Shown: positions 34,847-43,608 of the stretch, piece by piece
How the letters are laid out: the number at the start of each line of letters is the position of its first letter
Numbering within the stretch: position 1 is the stretch's first letter
DNA from: JACPFV01 sp038043245
Lineage (GTDB): Bacteria; Pseudomonadota; Gammaproteobacteria; Nevskiales; Nevskiaceae
Reading direction: 5' to 3'
DNA: 64,000 bases
Assembly: GCA_038043245.1 (NCBI GenBank)
Contig: JBBTCH010000001.1
Location: forward strand, 558,001 to 622,000
Notes under the pieces: model-generated
Database searches by the model: none
Told to the model about the DNA's origin: nothing
Seen by the model: the letters and a program-made list of their open reading frames with translations, nothing else
Program-made: the position numbers and the translations under genes

Positions 34847-35639
34847 GCCTGCCAATGAAATCCGCGTCGTCCGCCTTGATTTTCTTGGCGCACTGCGGGT
34901 CACCGGCGCCGACGCCGATGTCTTTCTGCAGGGCCAATTGTCGAACGACATCCGCAAACTGACCCCGGAACTGGGCCAGCTGTCGTCGTACAACAGTCCC
35001 AAGGGCCGCATGCTGGCGGCGCTGCATCTGCAACGCGACGCGCTGGGCATCTGTATCGAATTGCATCGCAGCGTGCTCGAATCTGTGCAAAAGCGACTGC
35101 GCATGTTCGTGCTGCGCTCCAAAGTTGCGTTCAGCCCTGAGAGCGAACCGGCGCTCGGAGTTATGGGCACTGGCGCAGCGGTGTTTCTGCGTGATCGCGG
35201 CCTGCCGGTGCCGGAAACGCCACTCGCCTGCGCCACCGCCAATGGCATGACGGTGATGCGCCGCATCGGCGCCGCGCCACGATTCAGCATCCAAGGCGCG
35301 GTGGGCTGGACGATCAACGGCATCGAGGACGACTGGAAGCGTGCGGACATTGAAGCCGGCGTACCGACGATCTACCCGCAGACCCAGGATCACTTCGTGC
35401 CGCAATGGTGCAATCTCGACCAGCTCGGCGGCATCAGCTTTGACAAGGGGTGCTATACCGGCCAGGAGATAGTTGCGCGGATCCACTACCTCGGTGAGGT
35501 CAAACGCCGGATGAAAGCGATTCGGACCGCGGATTGCGCGGGCCTGACCGCCGGCGCGCAGACGGAACATGGCGAAATCGTGGATGTGATGACGGTGCCC
35601 GAGGGCGGCTGCCTGAGCCTCGTTGTGCAGAGATCTTGA
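34845..35639 (+). CDS. ygfZ: tRNA-modifying / iron-sulfur cluster protein YgfZ
   Basis: This 264-residue folate-binding protein of the GcvT-like family has the signature DKGCYTGQEIVAR near residue 202, with the conserved Cys, plus GQLSNDI near the N-terminus. YgfZ/Iba57 helps maintain certain 4Fe-4S enzymes, including MiaB. It diverges from the sdh operon with almost no spacer, so both would need promoters inside each other's coding region. Confidence 0.92.
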   Translation: MPANEIRVVRLDFLGALRVTGADADVFLQGQLSNDIRKLTPELGQLSSYNSPKGRMLAALHLQRDALGICIELHRSVLESVQKRLRMFVLRSKVAFSPESEPALGVMGTGAAVFLRDRGLPVPETPLACATANGMTVMRRIGAAPRFSIQGAVGWTINGIEDDWKRADIEAGVPTIYPQTQDHFVPQWCNLDQLGGISFDKGCYTGQEIVARIHYLGEVKRRMKAIRTADCAGLTAGAQTEHGEIVDVMTVPEGGCLSLVVQRS

Positions 35640-35739
35640 TATCCATTTTTGGAATATAAAATTAACTAAATATTCTTTTACCAACAGATCGCCGACCCGT
35701 AGTCTGCGCGCACTTCTCACTGAATAGAGAAATTGCGCA
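35640..35739 (+). promoter_or_regulatory. AT-rich upstream region of the sulfate operon
   Basis: This roughly 100-base spacer is much more AT-rich than its surroundings. TTGGAA at 35649-35654 and TATTCT at 35671-35676, 16 bases apart, make a passable sigma-70 promoter for the porin and the downstream sulfate genes. I see no clear CysB site, although one would be expected from the gene content. The reading is an inference from composition and spacing. Confidence 0.4.
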
Positions 35740-37095
35740 ATGTCATCCATCCGGTTTTGTGTTGCCGCCCTGATCGTGGCCAGCCTGCCAGCCTGGGCAG
35801 AATCTGCGGATTCACTGAACCAGCGAGTGCGGGTTCTGGAGCGCAAGATTGAGAATCAGCAGGAGGAAGTTGACAAAAAAGCCAGGGAAGCCCCCATCGT
35901 CACCGCAGGTGAAAAAGGCTTTGGCTTCAAACTCCCGGACGGCAGTTTCGAATTCAGACTGCGCGGACTTCTGCAATCGGATGCACGTTTTTTCATTGGC
36001 GACAGCAAGACTTTCAATGACGGTTTCATTCTGAGGCGAGTTGAACCCACCTTTGAATTGACCTTCGCCAAGTTCATTTTCTTCCGACTACAGCCACAAT
36101 TTGCTTCGGACAGCTCCGGGAATATCGGCACGGCGGATGTCTATGGCGAACTGCGCTTCCTGCCCGAGTTCAACGTGCGCGCCGGCAAGTTCAAAGCGCC
36201 GATCACGCTTGAGAACCTGCAGTCCACGGCCGCCACCCCATTCATCGAACGCGGCCTGCCGACCGAGCTGAGTGCCAACCGCGATCTCGGCATCCAGATT
36301 CAGGGTGCCTTGTTCAACGGCACATCGAACTACGCGCTGGGCATTTTCAACGGTGCTCCGGACGGGCGCGATGCCAACTTCACCGATGTCGACAACCGCA
36401 AGGAACTGGCCGCACGACTCTTCTTCGAGCCGTTCAAGAACGATTACGGGTTTCTTCGCGGGTTTGGTTTTGGCGTCGGCGGCAGCTCAGGCAATACGCT
36501 CACGACTTCCGTCGCCAACATCAACAACACCCTGCCGCGTTACCGAACGCCCGGCCAGAACCCGTTCTTTAACTACGTCAATACCGGCGTTCTGGCGACC
36601 TCGGTGTTGGCGGACGGCGAGCATTACCGGGCTTCACCTCAGGCGTACTACTACAACGGCAGTTTTGGCCTGCTTACCGAGTACATCGCCACGACCCAGC
36701 AGGTGCTGCTCGGTGCGGTCAGGCAGCGTTTCACTCACGAAGCGTGGCAGGTCGCCACCACCTATCTGCTGACCGGAGAGGATGCGAGTTACAGCGGTCC
36801 CTCCAAACCTCGCGCGCCGTTCACGATCGGCGGCGACGGCTGGGGCACGCTGGAAATCGCGGGACGCTATGGAGCGATTCTCATCGATGGCAATGCCTTC
36901 ACCGGCAATACGTTTGCCAGCATCGCCGCCTCGGCGCGACGCGCATCCACAGTCGGTTTCGCGCTCAATTGGCACCTCAACAGCAACGTGAAACTTGGTT
37001 TTGGCTACGACTGGACTCGATTCGTCGGCGGTGCAGCGGCGGGCGACCGCCCGGATGAGCGGGCGGCATTCACGCGCTGGCAGATTTCCTTCTAA
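35740..37095 (+). CDS. Phosphate-selective porin O/P-family outer-membrane porin
   Basis: This 451-residue protein has a signal peptide ending in AWA, a short coiled coil (about 26-50, LNQRVRVLERKIENQQEEV), and then a beta barrel of the OprO/OprP family. Family motifs include FKLPDGSFEFRLRGLLQSDARFF, ILRRVEPTFELT, VRAGKFKAPITLENLQS and a final aromatic FTRWQISF. It leads the sulfate ABC operon with 26 bases before sbp, so sulfate is the likely cargo rather than phosphate. Codon and base use match the neighbours. Confidence 0.9.
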   Translation: MSSIRFCVAALIVASLPAWAESADSLNQRVRVLERKIENQQEEVDKKAREAPIVTAGEKGFGFKLPDGSFEFRLRGLLQSDARFFIGDSKTFNDGFILRRVEPTFELTFAKFIFFRLQPQFASDSSGNIGTADVYGELRFLPEFNVRAGKFKAPITLENLQSTAATPFIERGLPTELSANRDLGIQIQGALFNGTSNYALGIFNGAPDGRDANFTDVDNRKELAARLFFEPFKNDYGFLRGFGFGVGGSSGNTLTTSVANINNTLPRYRTPGQNPFFNYVNTGVLATSVLADGEHYRASPQAYYYNGSFGLLTEYIATTQQVLLGAVRQRFTHEAWQVATTYLLTGEDASYSGPSKPRAPFTIGGDGWGTLEIAGRYGAILIDGNAFTGNTFASIAASARRASTVGFALNWHLNSNVKLGFGYDWTRFVGGAAAGDRPDERAAFTRWQISF

Positions 37096-37121
37096 TTCCA
37101 AATATCTCATCGAGAATAGCC

Positions 37122-38120
37122 ATGTACAAAACCAAACTGCTGACCTTCCTCGCCGCCGCTGTGCTGCCATTGACGGTCCATGCCGCCAATATTGAACTCC
37201 TCAACGTCTCTTACGACCCGACACGCGAGCTTTATCAAGCCGTCAACGACGCTTTTGCAGCTCAGTGGAAAGCCAAGACTGGCGACACGCTGAACACCCG
37301 GCAATCGCACGGCGGCTCCGGCAAGCAGGCGCGCGCGGTGATCGACGGACTTGAAGCCGACGTGGTGACACTGGCGCTGGCTTATGACATTGATTCCATC
37401 GCCGACAAGGCCAAGCTGCTGCCGCGCGACTGGCAGAAGCGCCTGCCGTCCAATAGCTCGCCGTATACGTCCACCATCGTGTTCTTGGTGCGCAGGGGCA
37501 ACCCCAAGGGCATCAAGGATTGGGATGATCTGGTCAAGCCAGGCGTCAGTGTCGTGACTCCCAATCCAAAGACTTCCGGTGGCGCGCGCTGGAACTACCT
37601 CGCTGCCTGGGGTTATGCCGAGAAGAAATACGGCTCGTCTGAAAGAGCCCGTGAGTTTGTCGCCAAACTGTTCCAGAACGTGCCGGTGCTGGATACCGGC
37701 GCACGCGGCTCGCTGACGACGTTCGCGCAACGCGGCGTTGGTGATGTATTCATTTCGTGGGAGAACGAAGCCTTCCTCGCCACGCGCGAACTGGGACCAG
37801 ACAAGTTCCAGATCGTGGCACCAAGCGTGTCGATCCTCGCAGAACCGCCCGTGGCGGTCATCGACCGCAATGTCGACAAGCACGGCACCCGCGCGGTCGC
37901 AGAGTCCTATCTCCAGTTTCTGTATTCGGCGCCAGGCCAGAAGCTGGCTGCGCATCACTATTACCGCCCGATCCACCCCGAGCATGCAGATCCAGCGGAC
38001 GTCCGGCGTTTTGCAAAATTGAAGTTGTTCAGGCTGGAGGAGCTCTTCAAGGACTGGGCAACGGCGCAGAAAACCCACTTCGCCGATGGCGGCGTATTCG
38101 ACAGCTTCACCTCGAAATAA
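37122..38120 (+). CDS. sbp: Sulfate-binding periplasmic protein
   Basis: This 332-residue protein has a signal peptide ending in VHA, then LLNVSYDPTRELY and QSHGGSGKQARAVIDGLEADVVTLA split across the first lobe, and NPKTSGGARWNYLAAW in the second. These are the sulfate-binding motifs of Sbp/CysP. It delivers sulfate to CysTWA. Three bases separate it from cysT. Confidence 0.96.
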   Translation: MYKTKLLTFLAAAVLPLTVHAANIELLNVSYDPTRELYQAVNDAFAAQWKAKTGDTLNTRQSHGGSGKQARAVIDGLEADVVTLALAYDIDSIADKAKLLPRDWQKRLPSNSSPYTSTIVFLVRRGNPKGIKDWDDLVKPGVSVVTPNPKTSGGARWNYLAAWGYAEKKYGSSERAREFVAKLFQNVPVLDTGARGSLTTFAQRGVGDVFISWENEAFLATRELGPDKFQIVAPSVSILAEPPVAVIDRNVDKHGTRAVAESYLQFLYSAPGQKLAAHHYYRPIHPEHADPADVRRFAKLKLFRLEELFKDWATAQKTHFADGGVFDSFTSK

Positions 38121-38123
38121 GTC

Positions 38124-38942
38124 GTGCAGCGCTCGCCACTCCCCGGTTTCCACCTGACCCTCGGGTTCACCATCTTTTACCTGTCGCTCATCGTCCTTAT
38201 CCCTCTGGCCGGCGTGTTTTTCAAGTCGGCGGGGCTGGGCTGGTCGGGATTCTGGAACGTCGTCACCAGTACCCGTGTGCTGAATGCGCTGGAACTTTCG
38301 TTTGGTGCAGCACTCGCTGGCGCCAGTATCAACGCCATCTTCGGCCTGCTGGTCGCCTGGGCGTTTGTCCGCTACGAATTTCCGGGGAAGCGCTTGTTCG
38401 ACGCCTTCATTGATCTGCCGTTCGCACTGCCCACTGCGGTCGCCGGCATCGCGCTGACCACGCTGTATGCATCGAACGGATGGATTGGCCAATGGCTGGA
38501 GCCGCTGGGCATCAAGGTCGCCTTCACGCCGCTGGGGGTGATGCTGGCCTGTACCTTCATCGGCCTGCCGTTTGTGGTGCGCACGGTCGAGCCGGTGCTG
38601 CGCGAAGCCGAGGCCGAGCTGGAAGAAGCAGCAGCCACTCTGGGTGCCGACCGCTGGGTCACGGTCACACGCGTGATTCTGCCGACGATCCTGCCGGCGC
38701 TGCTCACCGGTTTCGCGCTGGCCTTCGCCCGTGCGGTCGGCGAATACGGTTCGATCATCTTCATCGCCGGCAACATCCCGAATGTCTCGGAGATCGCGCC
38801 GCTGCTGATCATCATCAAGCTGGAGGAGTTCGATTACGCCGGCGCCACTGCCGTCGCCGCCGCGATGCTGATCCTGTCTTTCAGCCTTTTGCTGCTGATC
38901 AACCTCTTGCAGGCTTGGGTCAGACGGGGACAGACGCGATGA
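38124..38942 (+). CDS. cysT: Sulfate ABC transporter permease CysT
   Basis: This 272-residue inner-membrane protein starts at GTG 38124, three bases after sbp. It has six membrane helices and the ABC-permease coupling motif EAAATLGADRWVTVTRVILP (the EAA loop) near residue 170. It overlaps cysW by 4 bases. With CysW it forms the sulfate channel. Confidence 0.96.
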   Translation: MQRSPLPGFHLTLGFTIFYLSLIVLIPLAGVFFKSAGLGWSGFWNVVTSTRVLNALELSFGAALAGASINAIFGLLVAWAFVRYEFPGKRLFDAFIDLPFALPTAVAGIALTTLYASNGWIGQWLEPLGIKVAFTPLGVMLACTFIGLPFVVRTVEPVLREAEAELEEAAATLGADRWVTVTRVILPTILPALLTGFALAFARAVGEYGSIIFIAGNIPNVSEIAPLLIIIKLEEFDYAGATAVAAAMLILSFSLLLLINLLQAWVRRGQTR

Positions 38943-39856
38943 GCGCCGCAAAAGACCATTCACTGCTGGACCCGATCCAGGTCCCTGCCGAGTTCCGCGG
39001 CGGGCCGCTGATCCGCAAGAACGCCGCGATCACCGAACCGGCCTGGCTGCGTGCACTACTGATTGGCGGCGCACTCTCGTTCTTGTCGTTGTTTCTGCTG
39101 CTACCGCTGCTGTCGGTGTTCACTGAAGCGCTGCGCAAGGGCTTCGGCGTCTATTTTTCCGCGCTGCGCGAACCCGACGCGCTCTCGGCCATCGAGCTCA
39201 CCCTCACCGCCACCGCCATCGCGGTCCCGTTGAACCTGGCTTTCGGCGTCAGCGCCGCCTGGGCCATCGCCAAGTTCGAATTCCGCGGCAAGCAGTTTCT
39301 GATCACGCTGATTGACCTGCCGTTCTCTGTATCGCCGGTGGTTTCGGGCCTGATCTATGTGCTGATCTTCGGTGCGCAGGGCTGGGCCGGACCGTGGATG
39401 TCCGAGCACGAGTTCAAGGTGATTTTTGCCATTCCCGGCATCGTGTTGGCGACGATCTTCGTCACTTTCCCGTTCATTGCACGCGAATTGATTCCGCTGA
39501 TGCAGGAACAAGGCACTGACGACGAGATGGCGGCGCTGACGCTGGGTGCGTCCGGCTGGCAGACGTTCTGGCGCGTGACCCTGCCGAATATCAAATGGGG
39601 CCTGCTCTACGGCGTCCTGCTGTGCAATGCGCGCGCCATGGGCGAGTTCGGCGCGGTCTCGGTGGTGTCCGGCCACATCCGAGGGCACACCAACACGCTG
39701 CCACTGCACATCGAGATCCTCTACAACGAATACCAGTTCGCCGCCGCGTTTGCCGTCGCTTCGATTCTCGCTGGGCTCGCGCTGGTCACATTGGGCCTGA
39801 AGACTTTCCTTGAATGGCGGCACGGTGATGAACTCGCCGCATCGCGGAGACATTGA
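38939..39856 (+). CDS. cysW: Sulfate ABC transporter permease CysW
   Basis: This 305-residue protein starts at ATG 38939, overlapping the cysT stop; an earlier in-frame start would lie inside cysT and adds nothing family-like. It has six membrane helices and the EAA loop DEMAALTLGASGWQTFWRVTLP (abridged: MAALTLGASGW) near residue 197. An N-terminal cytoplasmic extension of about 35 residues precedes helix 1. cysA starts one base after its stop. Confidence 0.95.
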   Translation: MSAAKDHSLLDPIQVPAEFRGGPLIRKNAAITEPAWLRALLIGGALSFLSLFLLLPLLSVFTEALRKGFGVYFSALREPDALSAIELTLTATAIAVPLNLAFGVSAAWAIAKFEFRGKQFLITLIDLPFSVSPVVSGLIYVLIFGAQGWAGPWMSEHEFKVIFAIPGIVLATIFVTFPFIARELIPLMQEQGTDDEMAALTLGASGWQTFWRVTLPNIKWGLLYGVLLCNARAMGEFGAVSVVSGHIRGHTNTLPLHIEILYNEYQFAAAFAVASILAGLALVTLGLKTFLEWRHGDELAASRRH

Positions 39857-39857
39857 G

Positions 39858-40979
39858 ATGACGACTGAAATCAAAATCCGCGGCGTGAAGAAAACCTTCG
39901 CCGCATTTCCAGCGCTGAACGGCATTGACCTCGACATCGCCGGTGGCGAACTGATCGCCCTGCTCGGGCCTTCAGGCTCCGGCAAAACCACCCTGCTGCG
40001 CGCGATTGCCGGACTTGAAACTGTCACTGACGGTCAGATTTTCTTTGGCGACATTGACGCCACCCGACTCACGGTCCAGCAACGGCGCGTCGGTTTTGTA
40101 TTCCAGCACTACGCTTTGTTCAAGCACATGACCGTGCTCGACAACATCGCCTTCGGCCTGCGCGTACGCACGCCGCGCTCCGACGAGGGAGAAATCCGCC
40201 AGCGCGTACTGCAACTGCTCGACCTGGTGCAGCTGTCCGGGCTGGAGAAACGGTTTCCAGCGCAGCTCTCCGGCGGCCAGAAACAACGCGTGGCACTGGC
40301 GCGTGCGCTGGCGATCGAACCGCGTGTGCTACTGCTGGACGAGCCGTTTGGGGCACTCGACGCCCGAGTGCGCAAGGATTTGCGTCGCTGGCTGCGTGCA
40401 CTGCATGACAAGACCGGTGTCACCACCGTGTTCGTCACCCACGATCAGGAAGAAGCGCTAGAACTGGCGGATCGCGTCGTCGTCATGAATCGCGGTCGCG
40501 TTGAACAGGCCGGCACTACCGACGAAGTGTACGAACATCCCGCAACACCCTTCGTATTCGACTTTCTCGGCGACATCAACATCCTGCGCGGCGAGGTTAG
40601 CGGGCGCAGCCTGCGCCTTGGAGGAACGCAGATCACGCTGGAAACCGACGGTATCCGCCCCAGCGGTCCGGTGGACGTTTACGTGCGGCCGCATGATCTC
40701 AGGCTGATGGACAGCGGCGGACTCGAAGCACGCGTAGATACGGTGCAGCGCTCGGGCGCCACCATCCTCATCACCGCACGCCTGCTGCAGGGCGGCGAGA
40801 TCGTCTACGCCGAGGTCTCACACCTGCATCCGATTGCCAGCAAATCCAAGAACGGCGACGTGCTACACCTGCAGCCGGCCCGCTACGAGTTCTTTGCGCG
40901 CGAAACACATGAGGCGGTCAAGACGTTGCAGGATGTCGTTCCGAACGCCGTGCCGGAGCATCGCGAGCGCAGCCGCTGA
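39858..40979 (+). CDS. cysA: Sulfate ABC transporter ATP-binding protein CysA
   Basis: This 373-residue ATPase has Walker A GPSGSGKTT, the Q-loop in FVFQHYALF, signature LSGGQKQRVALARAL, Walker B LLLDEPFGALDA and switch His in VFVTHDQEEA. A C-terminal TOBE-like regulatory part follows from about 235. The start is ATG 39858, directly after the cysW stop; the frame extends upstream into cysW but the family N-terminus begins here. It converges on lysS with 20 bases between. Confidence 0.96.
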   Translation: MTTEIKIRGVKKTFAAFPALNGIDLDIAGGELIALLGPSGSGKTTLLRAIAGLETVTDGQIFFGDIDATRLTVQQRRVGFVFQHYALFKHMTVLDNIAFGLRVRTPRSDEGEIRQRVLQLLDLVQLSGLEKRFPAQLSGGQKQRVALARALAIEPRVLLLDEPFGALDARVRKDLRRWLRALHDKTGVTTVFVTHDQEEALELADRVVVMNRGRVEQAGTTDEVYEHPATPFVFDFLGDINILRGEVSGRSLRLGGTQITLETDGIRPSGPVDVYVRPHDLRLMDSGGLEARVDTVQRSGATILITARLLQGGEIVYAEVSHLHPIASKSKNGDVLHLQPARYEFFARETHEAVKTLQDVVPNAVPEHRERSR

Positions 40980-40999
40980 GTCTGCAAAACCCTACCCGC

Positions 41000-42421
41000 T
41001 CAGTTTCTTAGTTGCGGAAAAAGAAGCACGTCGCGGATGGAAGCAGAGTCAGTGAGAAACATTACCAAGCGGTCGATGCCGATGCCCAAGCCCGCAGTCG
41101 GCGGCAATCCGTATTCGAGCGCGCGGATGTAATCCTCGTCGTAGGGCATGGCCTCGGCATCGCCCGCCGCTTTCGCCTTCATCTGCGACTCGAAACGTGA
41201 TTTCTGATCGTCGGCGTCGTTCAGCTCGGAGAATCCGTTGGCGAGTTCGCGGCCGGCGAGAAAAAACTCGAAGCGGTCGGTGATGCTCGGATCGTCCTCG
41301 TTGCTACGCGCCAGCGGCGAAACTTCAGTTGGATATTCAGTAATAAACGTCGGCTCGAACAGGTTCGGCTCGACCGTCGCCTCGAATAATTCGAACAGCG
41401 CCTTGCCGCTCGGCAGCGTCTTGCCGGGATTGGCGCGCGCGCAGGCCTCGCTCATGGACAACCGCGCGAACGGCTTGCCCAAATCGTAGTCGCGATCCTG
41501 ATACTTCAGTGTGGTCGAACCATTCACCGCCAGCGTTACGCCACGGATCAGGTTCTCGGCGAGATCCATGTAGTCCTCGAAATCAGCGTAAGCCTCGTAA
41601 CACTCGAGCATGGTGAACTCGGGGTTGTGGCGCGTGCTCAGACCCTCGTTACGGAAATTGCGGTTGATCTCATAGACTTTCTCGAACCCGCCGACGACGA
41701 GGCGCTTGAGATACAACTCCGGCGCCACGCGCAGGAACATGTCCTGTCCCAATGCATTGAAGTGCGTCTTGAACGGCCGCGCGGTAGCGCCGCCGGCAAT
41801 GGCCTGCATCATCGGCGTCTCGACTTCGATGTAACCCTGCGCATCGAAAAACTGGCGGATGAAACGCGTCGCCTGCGCGCGCTTCTCGAACACCTTCCTT
41901 ACATCCGGATTGACGATGAGATCGAGGTAACGCTGGCGGTAACGGGTTTCGGTGTCGGTGAGGCCCGCCCATTTTTCCGGGAGCGGCCGCAGCGATTTCA
42001 CCAACAGCTCAATCTTCGATACGCGGATCGAAAGTTCACCGGTTTTGGTTTTCATCAAACGGCCGGTAGCTCCAACGATGTCACCGACATCCCAAGTCTT
42101 GAAATCGGCGTAGATGCCCTCGCCGACCGCGGCCTGCTGGATGAAAACCTGCAGGCGGCCCGACATGTCCTGCAAGGTGCCGAAGCTGGCCTTGCCCATC
42201 ACACGCTTGGCCATCAGACGGCCGGCGATGGCGAACTCGGTCGTGTCTTCCTCCAGCGATTCGGCAGTGCGGCTTCCATACATGCCCGACAAGTCTTCGG
42301 CCAGCGCATTGCGGCGGAAATGATTGGGATAACCGACACCCGCCTCGCGTTTGCGCGCGAGTTTCTCGCGGCGCTGGGCGATGAGTTGGTTTTCGTCTTG
42401 CGGCTTTATTTCTTCGGTCAT
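41000..42421 (-). CDS. lysS: Lysyl-tRNA synthetase, class II
   Basis: This class II synthetase has the N-terminal anticodon-binding OB fold, motif 2 in FRNEGLSTRHNPEFTMLE and motif 3 GLGIGIDRLVML. It has about 473 residues against about 505 in Escherichia coli. The difference is concentrated between motifs 2 and 3, where some 20-25 residues around the segment ARANPGKTLPSGKALFELFE are missing. The start chosen is ATG 42421 (MTEEIKPQDE). An ATG 15 bases upstream lies in the edge of a repeat unit. It follows prfB, as in many gammaproteobacteria. Confidence 0.94.
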   Translation of the reverse strand: MTEEIKPQDENQLIAQRREKLARKREAGVGYPNHFRRNALAEDLSGMYGSRTAESLEEDTTEFAIAGRLMAKRVMGKASFGTLQDMSGRLQVFIQQAAVGEGIYADFKTWDVGDIVGATGRLMKTKTGELSIRVSKIELLVKSLRPLPEKWAGLTDTETRYRQRYLDLIVNPDVRKVFEKRAQATRFIRQFFDAQGYIEVETPMMQAIAGGATARPFKTHFNALGQDMFLRVAPELYLKRLVVGGFEKVYEINRNFRNEGLSTRHNPEFTMLECYEAYADFEDYMDLAENLIRGVTLAVNGSTTLKYQDRDYDLGKPFARLSMSEACARANPGKTLPSGKALFELFEATVEPNLFEPTFITEYPTEVSPLARSNEDDPSITDRFEFFLAGRELANGFSELNDADDQKSRFESQMKAKAAGDAEAMPYDEDYIRALEYGLPPTAGLGIGIDRLVMFLTDSASIRDVLLFPQLRN

Positions 42422-42430
42422 TTCTTTTGT

Positions 42431-42504
42431 CGTCATTCCCGCGCAGGCGGGAATCCAGTGGTCAAATTGTAGGGCTGGATCCCCGCCTTCGCGGGGATGG
42501 CAAG
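42431..42504. repeat. Inverted pair of REP-like palindromic units
   Basis: Two palindromic units lie in opposite orientation between prfB and lysS. The first (42431-42459) has ATTCCCGC and GCGGGAAT arms, and the second (42475-42504) has ATCCCCGC and GCGGGGAT arms. Related single units occur at 46155-46183 and 58601-58626. The pair could form a strong hairpin within the prfB-lysS transcript. Confidence 0.8.
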
Positions 42505-42512
42505 AAAAAAAC

Positions 42513-43608
42513 TTACAGCCCCTGCTTCAAGCTCGCCTCGATGAACCGGGTCAGATCACCGTCGAGCACGCGCTGAGTGTCCGCAATCTCGACGCCGGTA
42601 CGCAAATCCTTGATGCGCGACTGGTCGAGCACATAGGAGCGGATCTGGTAGCCCCACTCGATATCGGTCTTGCTGTCTTCGAGCTTCTGCTTGGCAGCGT
42701 TCTTCTTGTCCATCTCGCGCTCATAAAGCCGCGCCTTCAACATCTTCATCGCGCGGTCGCGGTTGGCGTGCTGGCTGCGCTCGGTCTGCACGGCGACGAC
42801 GATGCCTGACGGTACATGCTTGATGCGGATCGCCGATTCGGTCTTGTTCACGTGCTGGCCGCCGGCGCCGGAGGAGCGGAAGGTGCCGACCTCGAGGTCG
42901 GCCGGATTGATCTCGATCTTGATGTCGTCGTCCACGTCGGGCGAGACGAACACTGCGGCGAACGAGGTGTGGCGGCGGTTGCCGGAATCGAACGGCGACT
43001 TGCGCACCAGCCGGTGCACACCGTTCTCGGTGCGCAGCCAGCCGTAGGCATATTCGCCCTGGATGAAGAGCGTGGCGCCCTTGATGCCGGCGACTTCGCC
43101 GTCGGAGCGGTCCATCAGCTCGATCTTCCAACCCTTGTCATTGCAAAAGCGCGTGTACATGCGCAGCAGCATGTCGGCCCAGTCCTGCGCCTCGGTACCA
43201 CCGGTGCCGGACTGCAATTCGAGATAGGCGCTATGCGCGTCCATCTCGCCGCTGAACATGCGCTTGAATTCCATCGTCGCGGCGAGCTGGCTGAGCTCGG
43301 CAACCTCGCGTGCGACTTCAGTAACCGTGGCGTTGTCGTTGTCAGCGACCGCGAGCTCCAGCAGTTCGGAGGCATCGCGCACCCCATGCTCGGCTCGGTC
43401 CAGCGACTGGATCACTTCCTCCAGTCGCCGACGCTCTTTGCCCAGACCCTGGGCTTTTTCAGGATCTTTCCAGACTTCGGGGTTTTCCAGCTCGGCGCTG
43501 ACTTCGATCAGCCGGTCTTTCTTGCCGGCGTAGTCAAAGATAGCCCCGCAGCGCGTCAAAACGCGTCCGCAGGGCTGTGATCTCGCTCTTGATCGGGTTG
43601 ATTTCCAT
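42513..43608 (-). CDS. prfB: Peptide chain release factor 2, with programmed +1 frameshift
   Basis: RF2 releases peptides at UGA and UAA. Translation starts at ATG 43606-43608 and reads 24 codons to CTT followed by an in-frame TGA at 43534-43536. A +1 shift at CTT-T-GAC continues as DYAGKKDRL to 42513, for 364 residues in all, close to the Escherichia coli length. The RF2 stop-codon recognition tripeptide SPF (RKSPFDS) and the catalytic GGQ (GAGGQHVNKTESA) are both present. It is followed by lysS after the repeat pair. Confidence 0.96.
43533..43550 (-). promoter_or_regulatory. prfB programmed frameshift site
   Basis: On the minus strand this reads a G-rich Shine-Dalgarno-like stretch (TGCGGGGC), then TAT CTT TGA C. 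The slippery CTT, the UGA stop in the zero frame and the following C are exactly as in the RF2 autoregulatory site. Low RF2 makes the ribosome pause at UGA and shift forward one base. Confidence 0.93.

Noticed and set aside
35640..35739. CysB operator upstream of the sulfate operon
   Set aside because: Expected from the gene content, but no convincing dyad of the right spacing was seen; kept only as an AT-rich promoter region.
37107..38963. Open frame of 618 codons antisense to sbp and cysT
   Set aside because: It is a shadow of two clear sulfate-transport genes and its translation is low-complexity, rich in Arg, Gln and Asp.
43533..43608. Frameshift mutation (pseudogene) in prfB
   Set aside because: The stop and shift are the known RF2 autoregulatory site with the exact CTT-TGA-C context, and the rest of the gene is intact.
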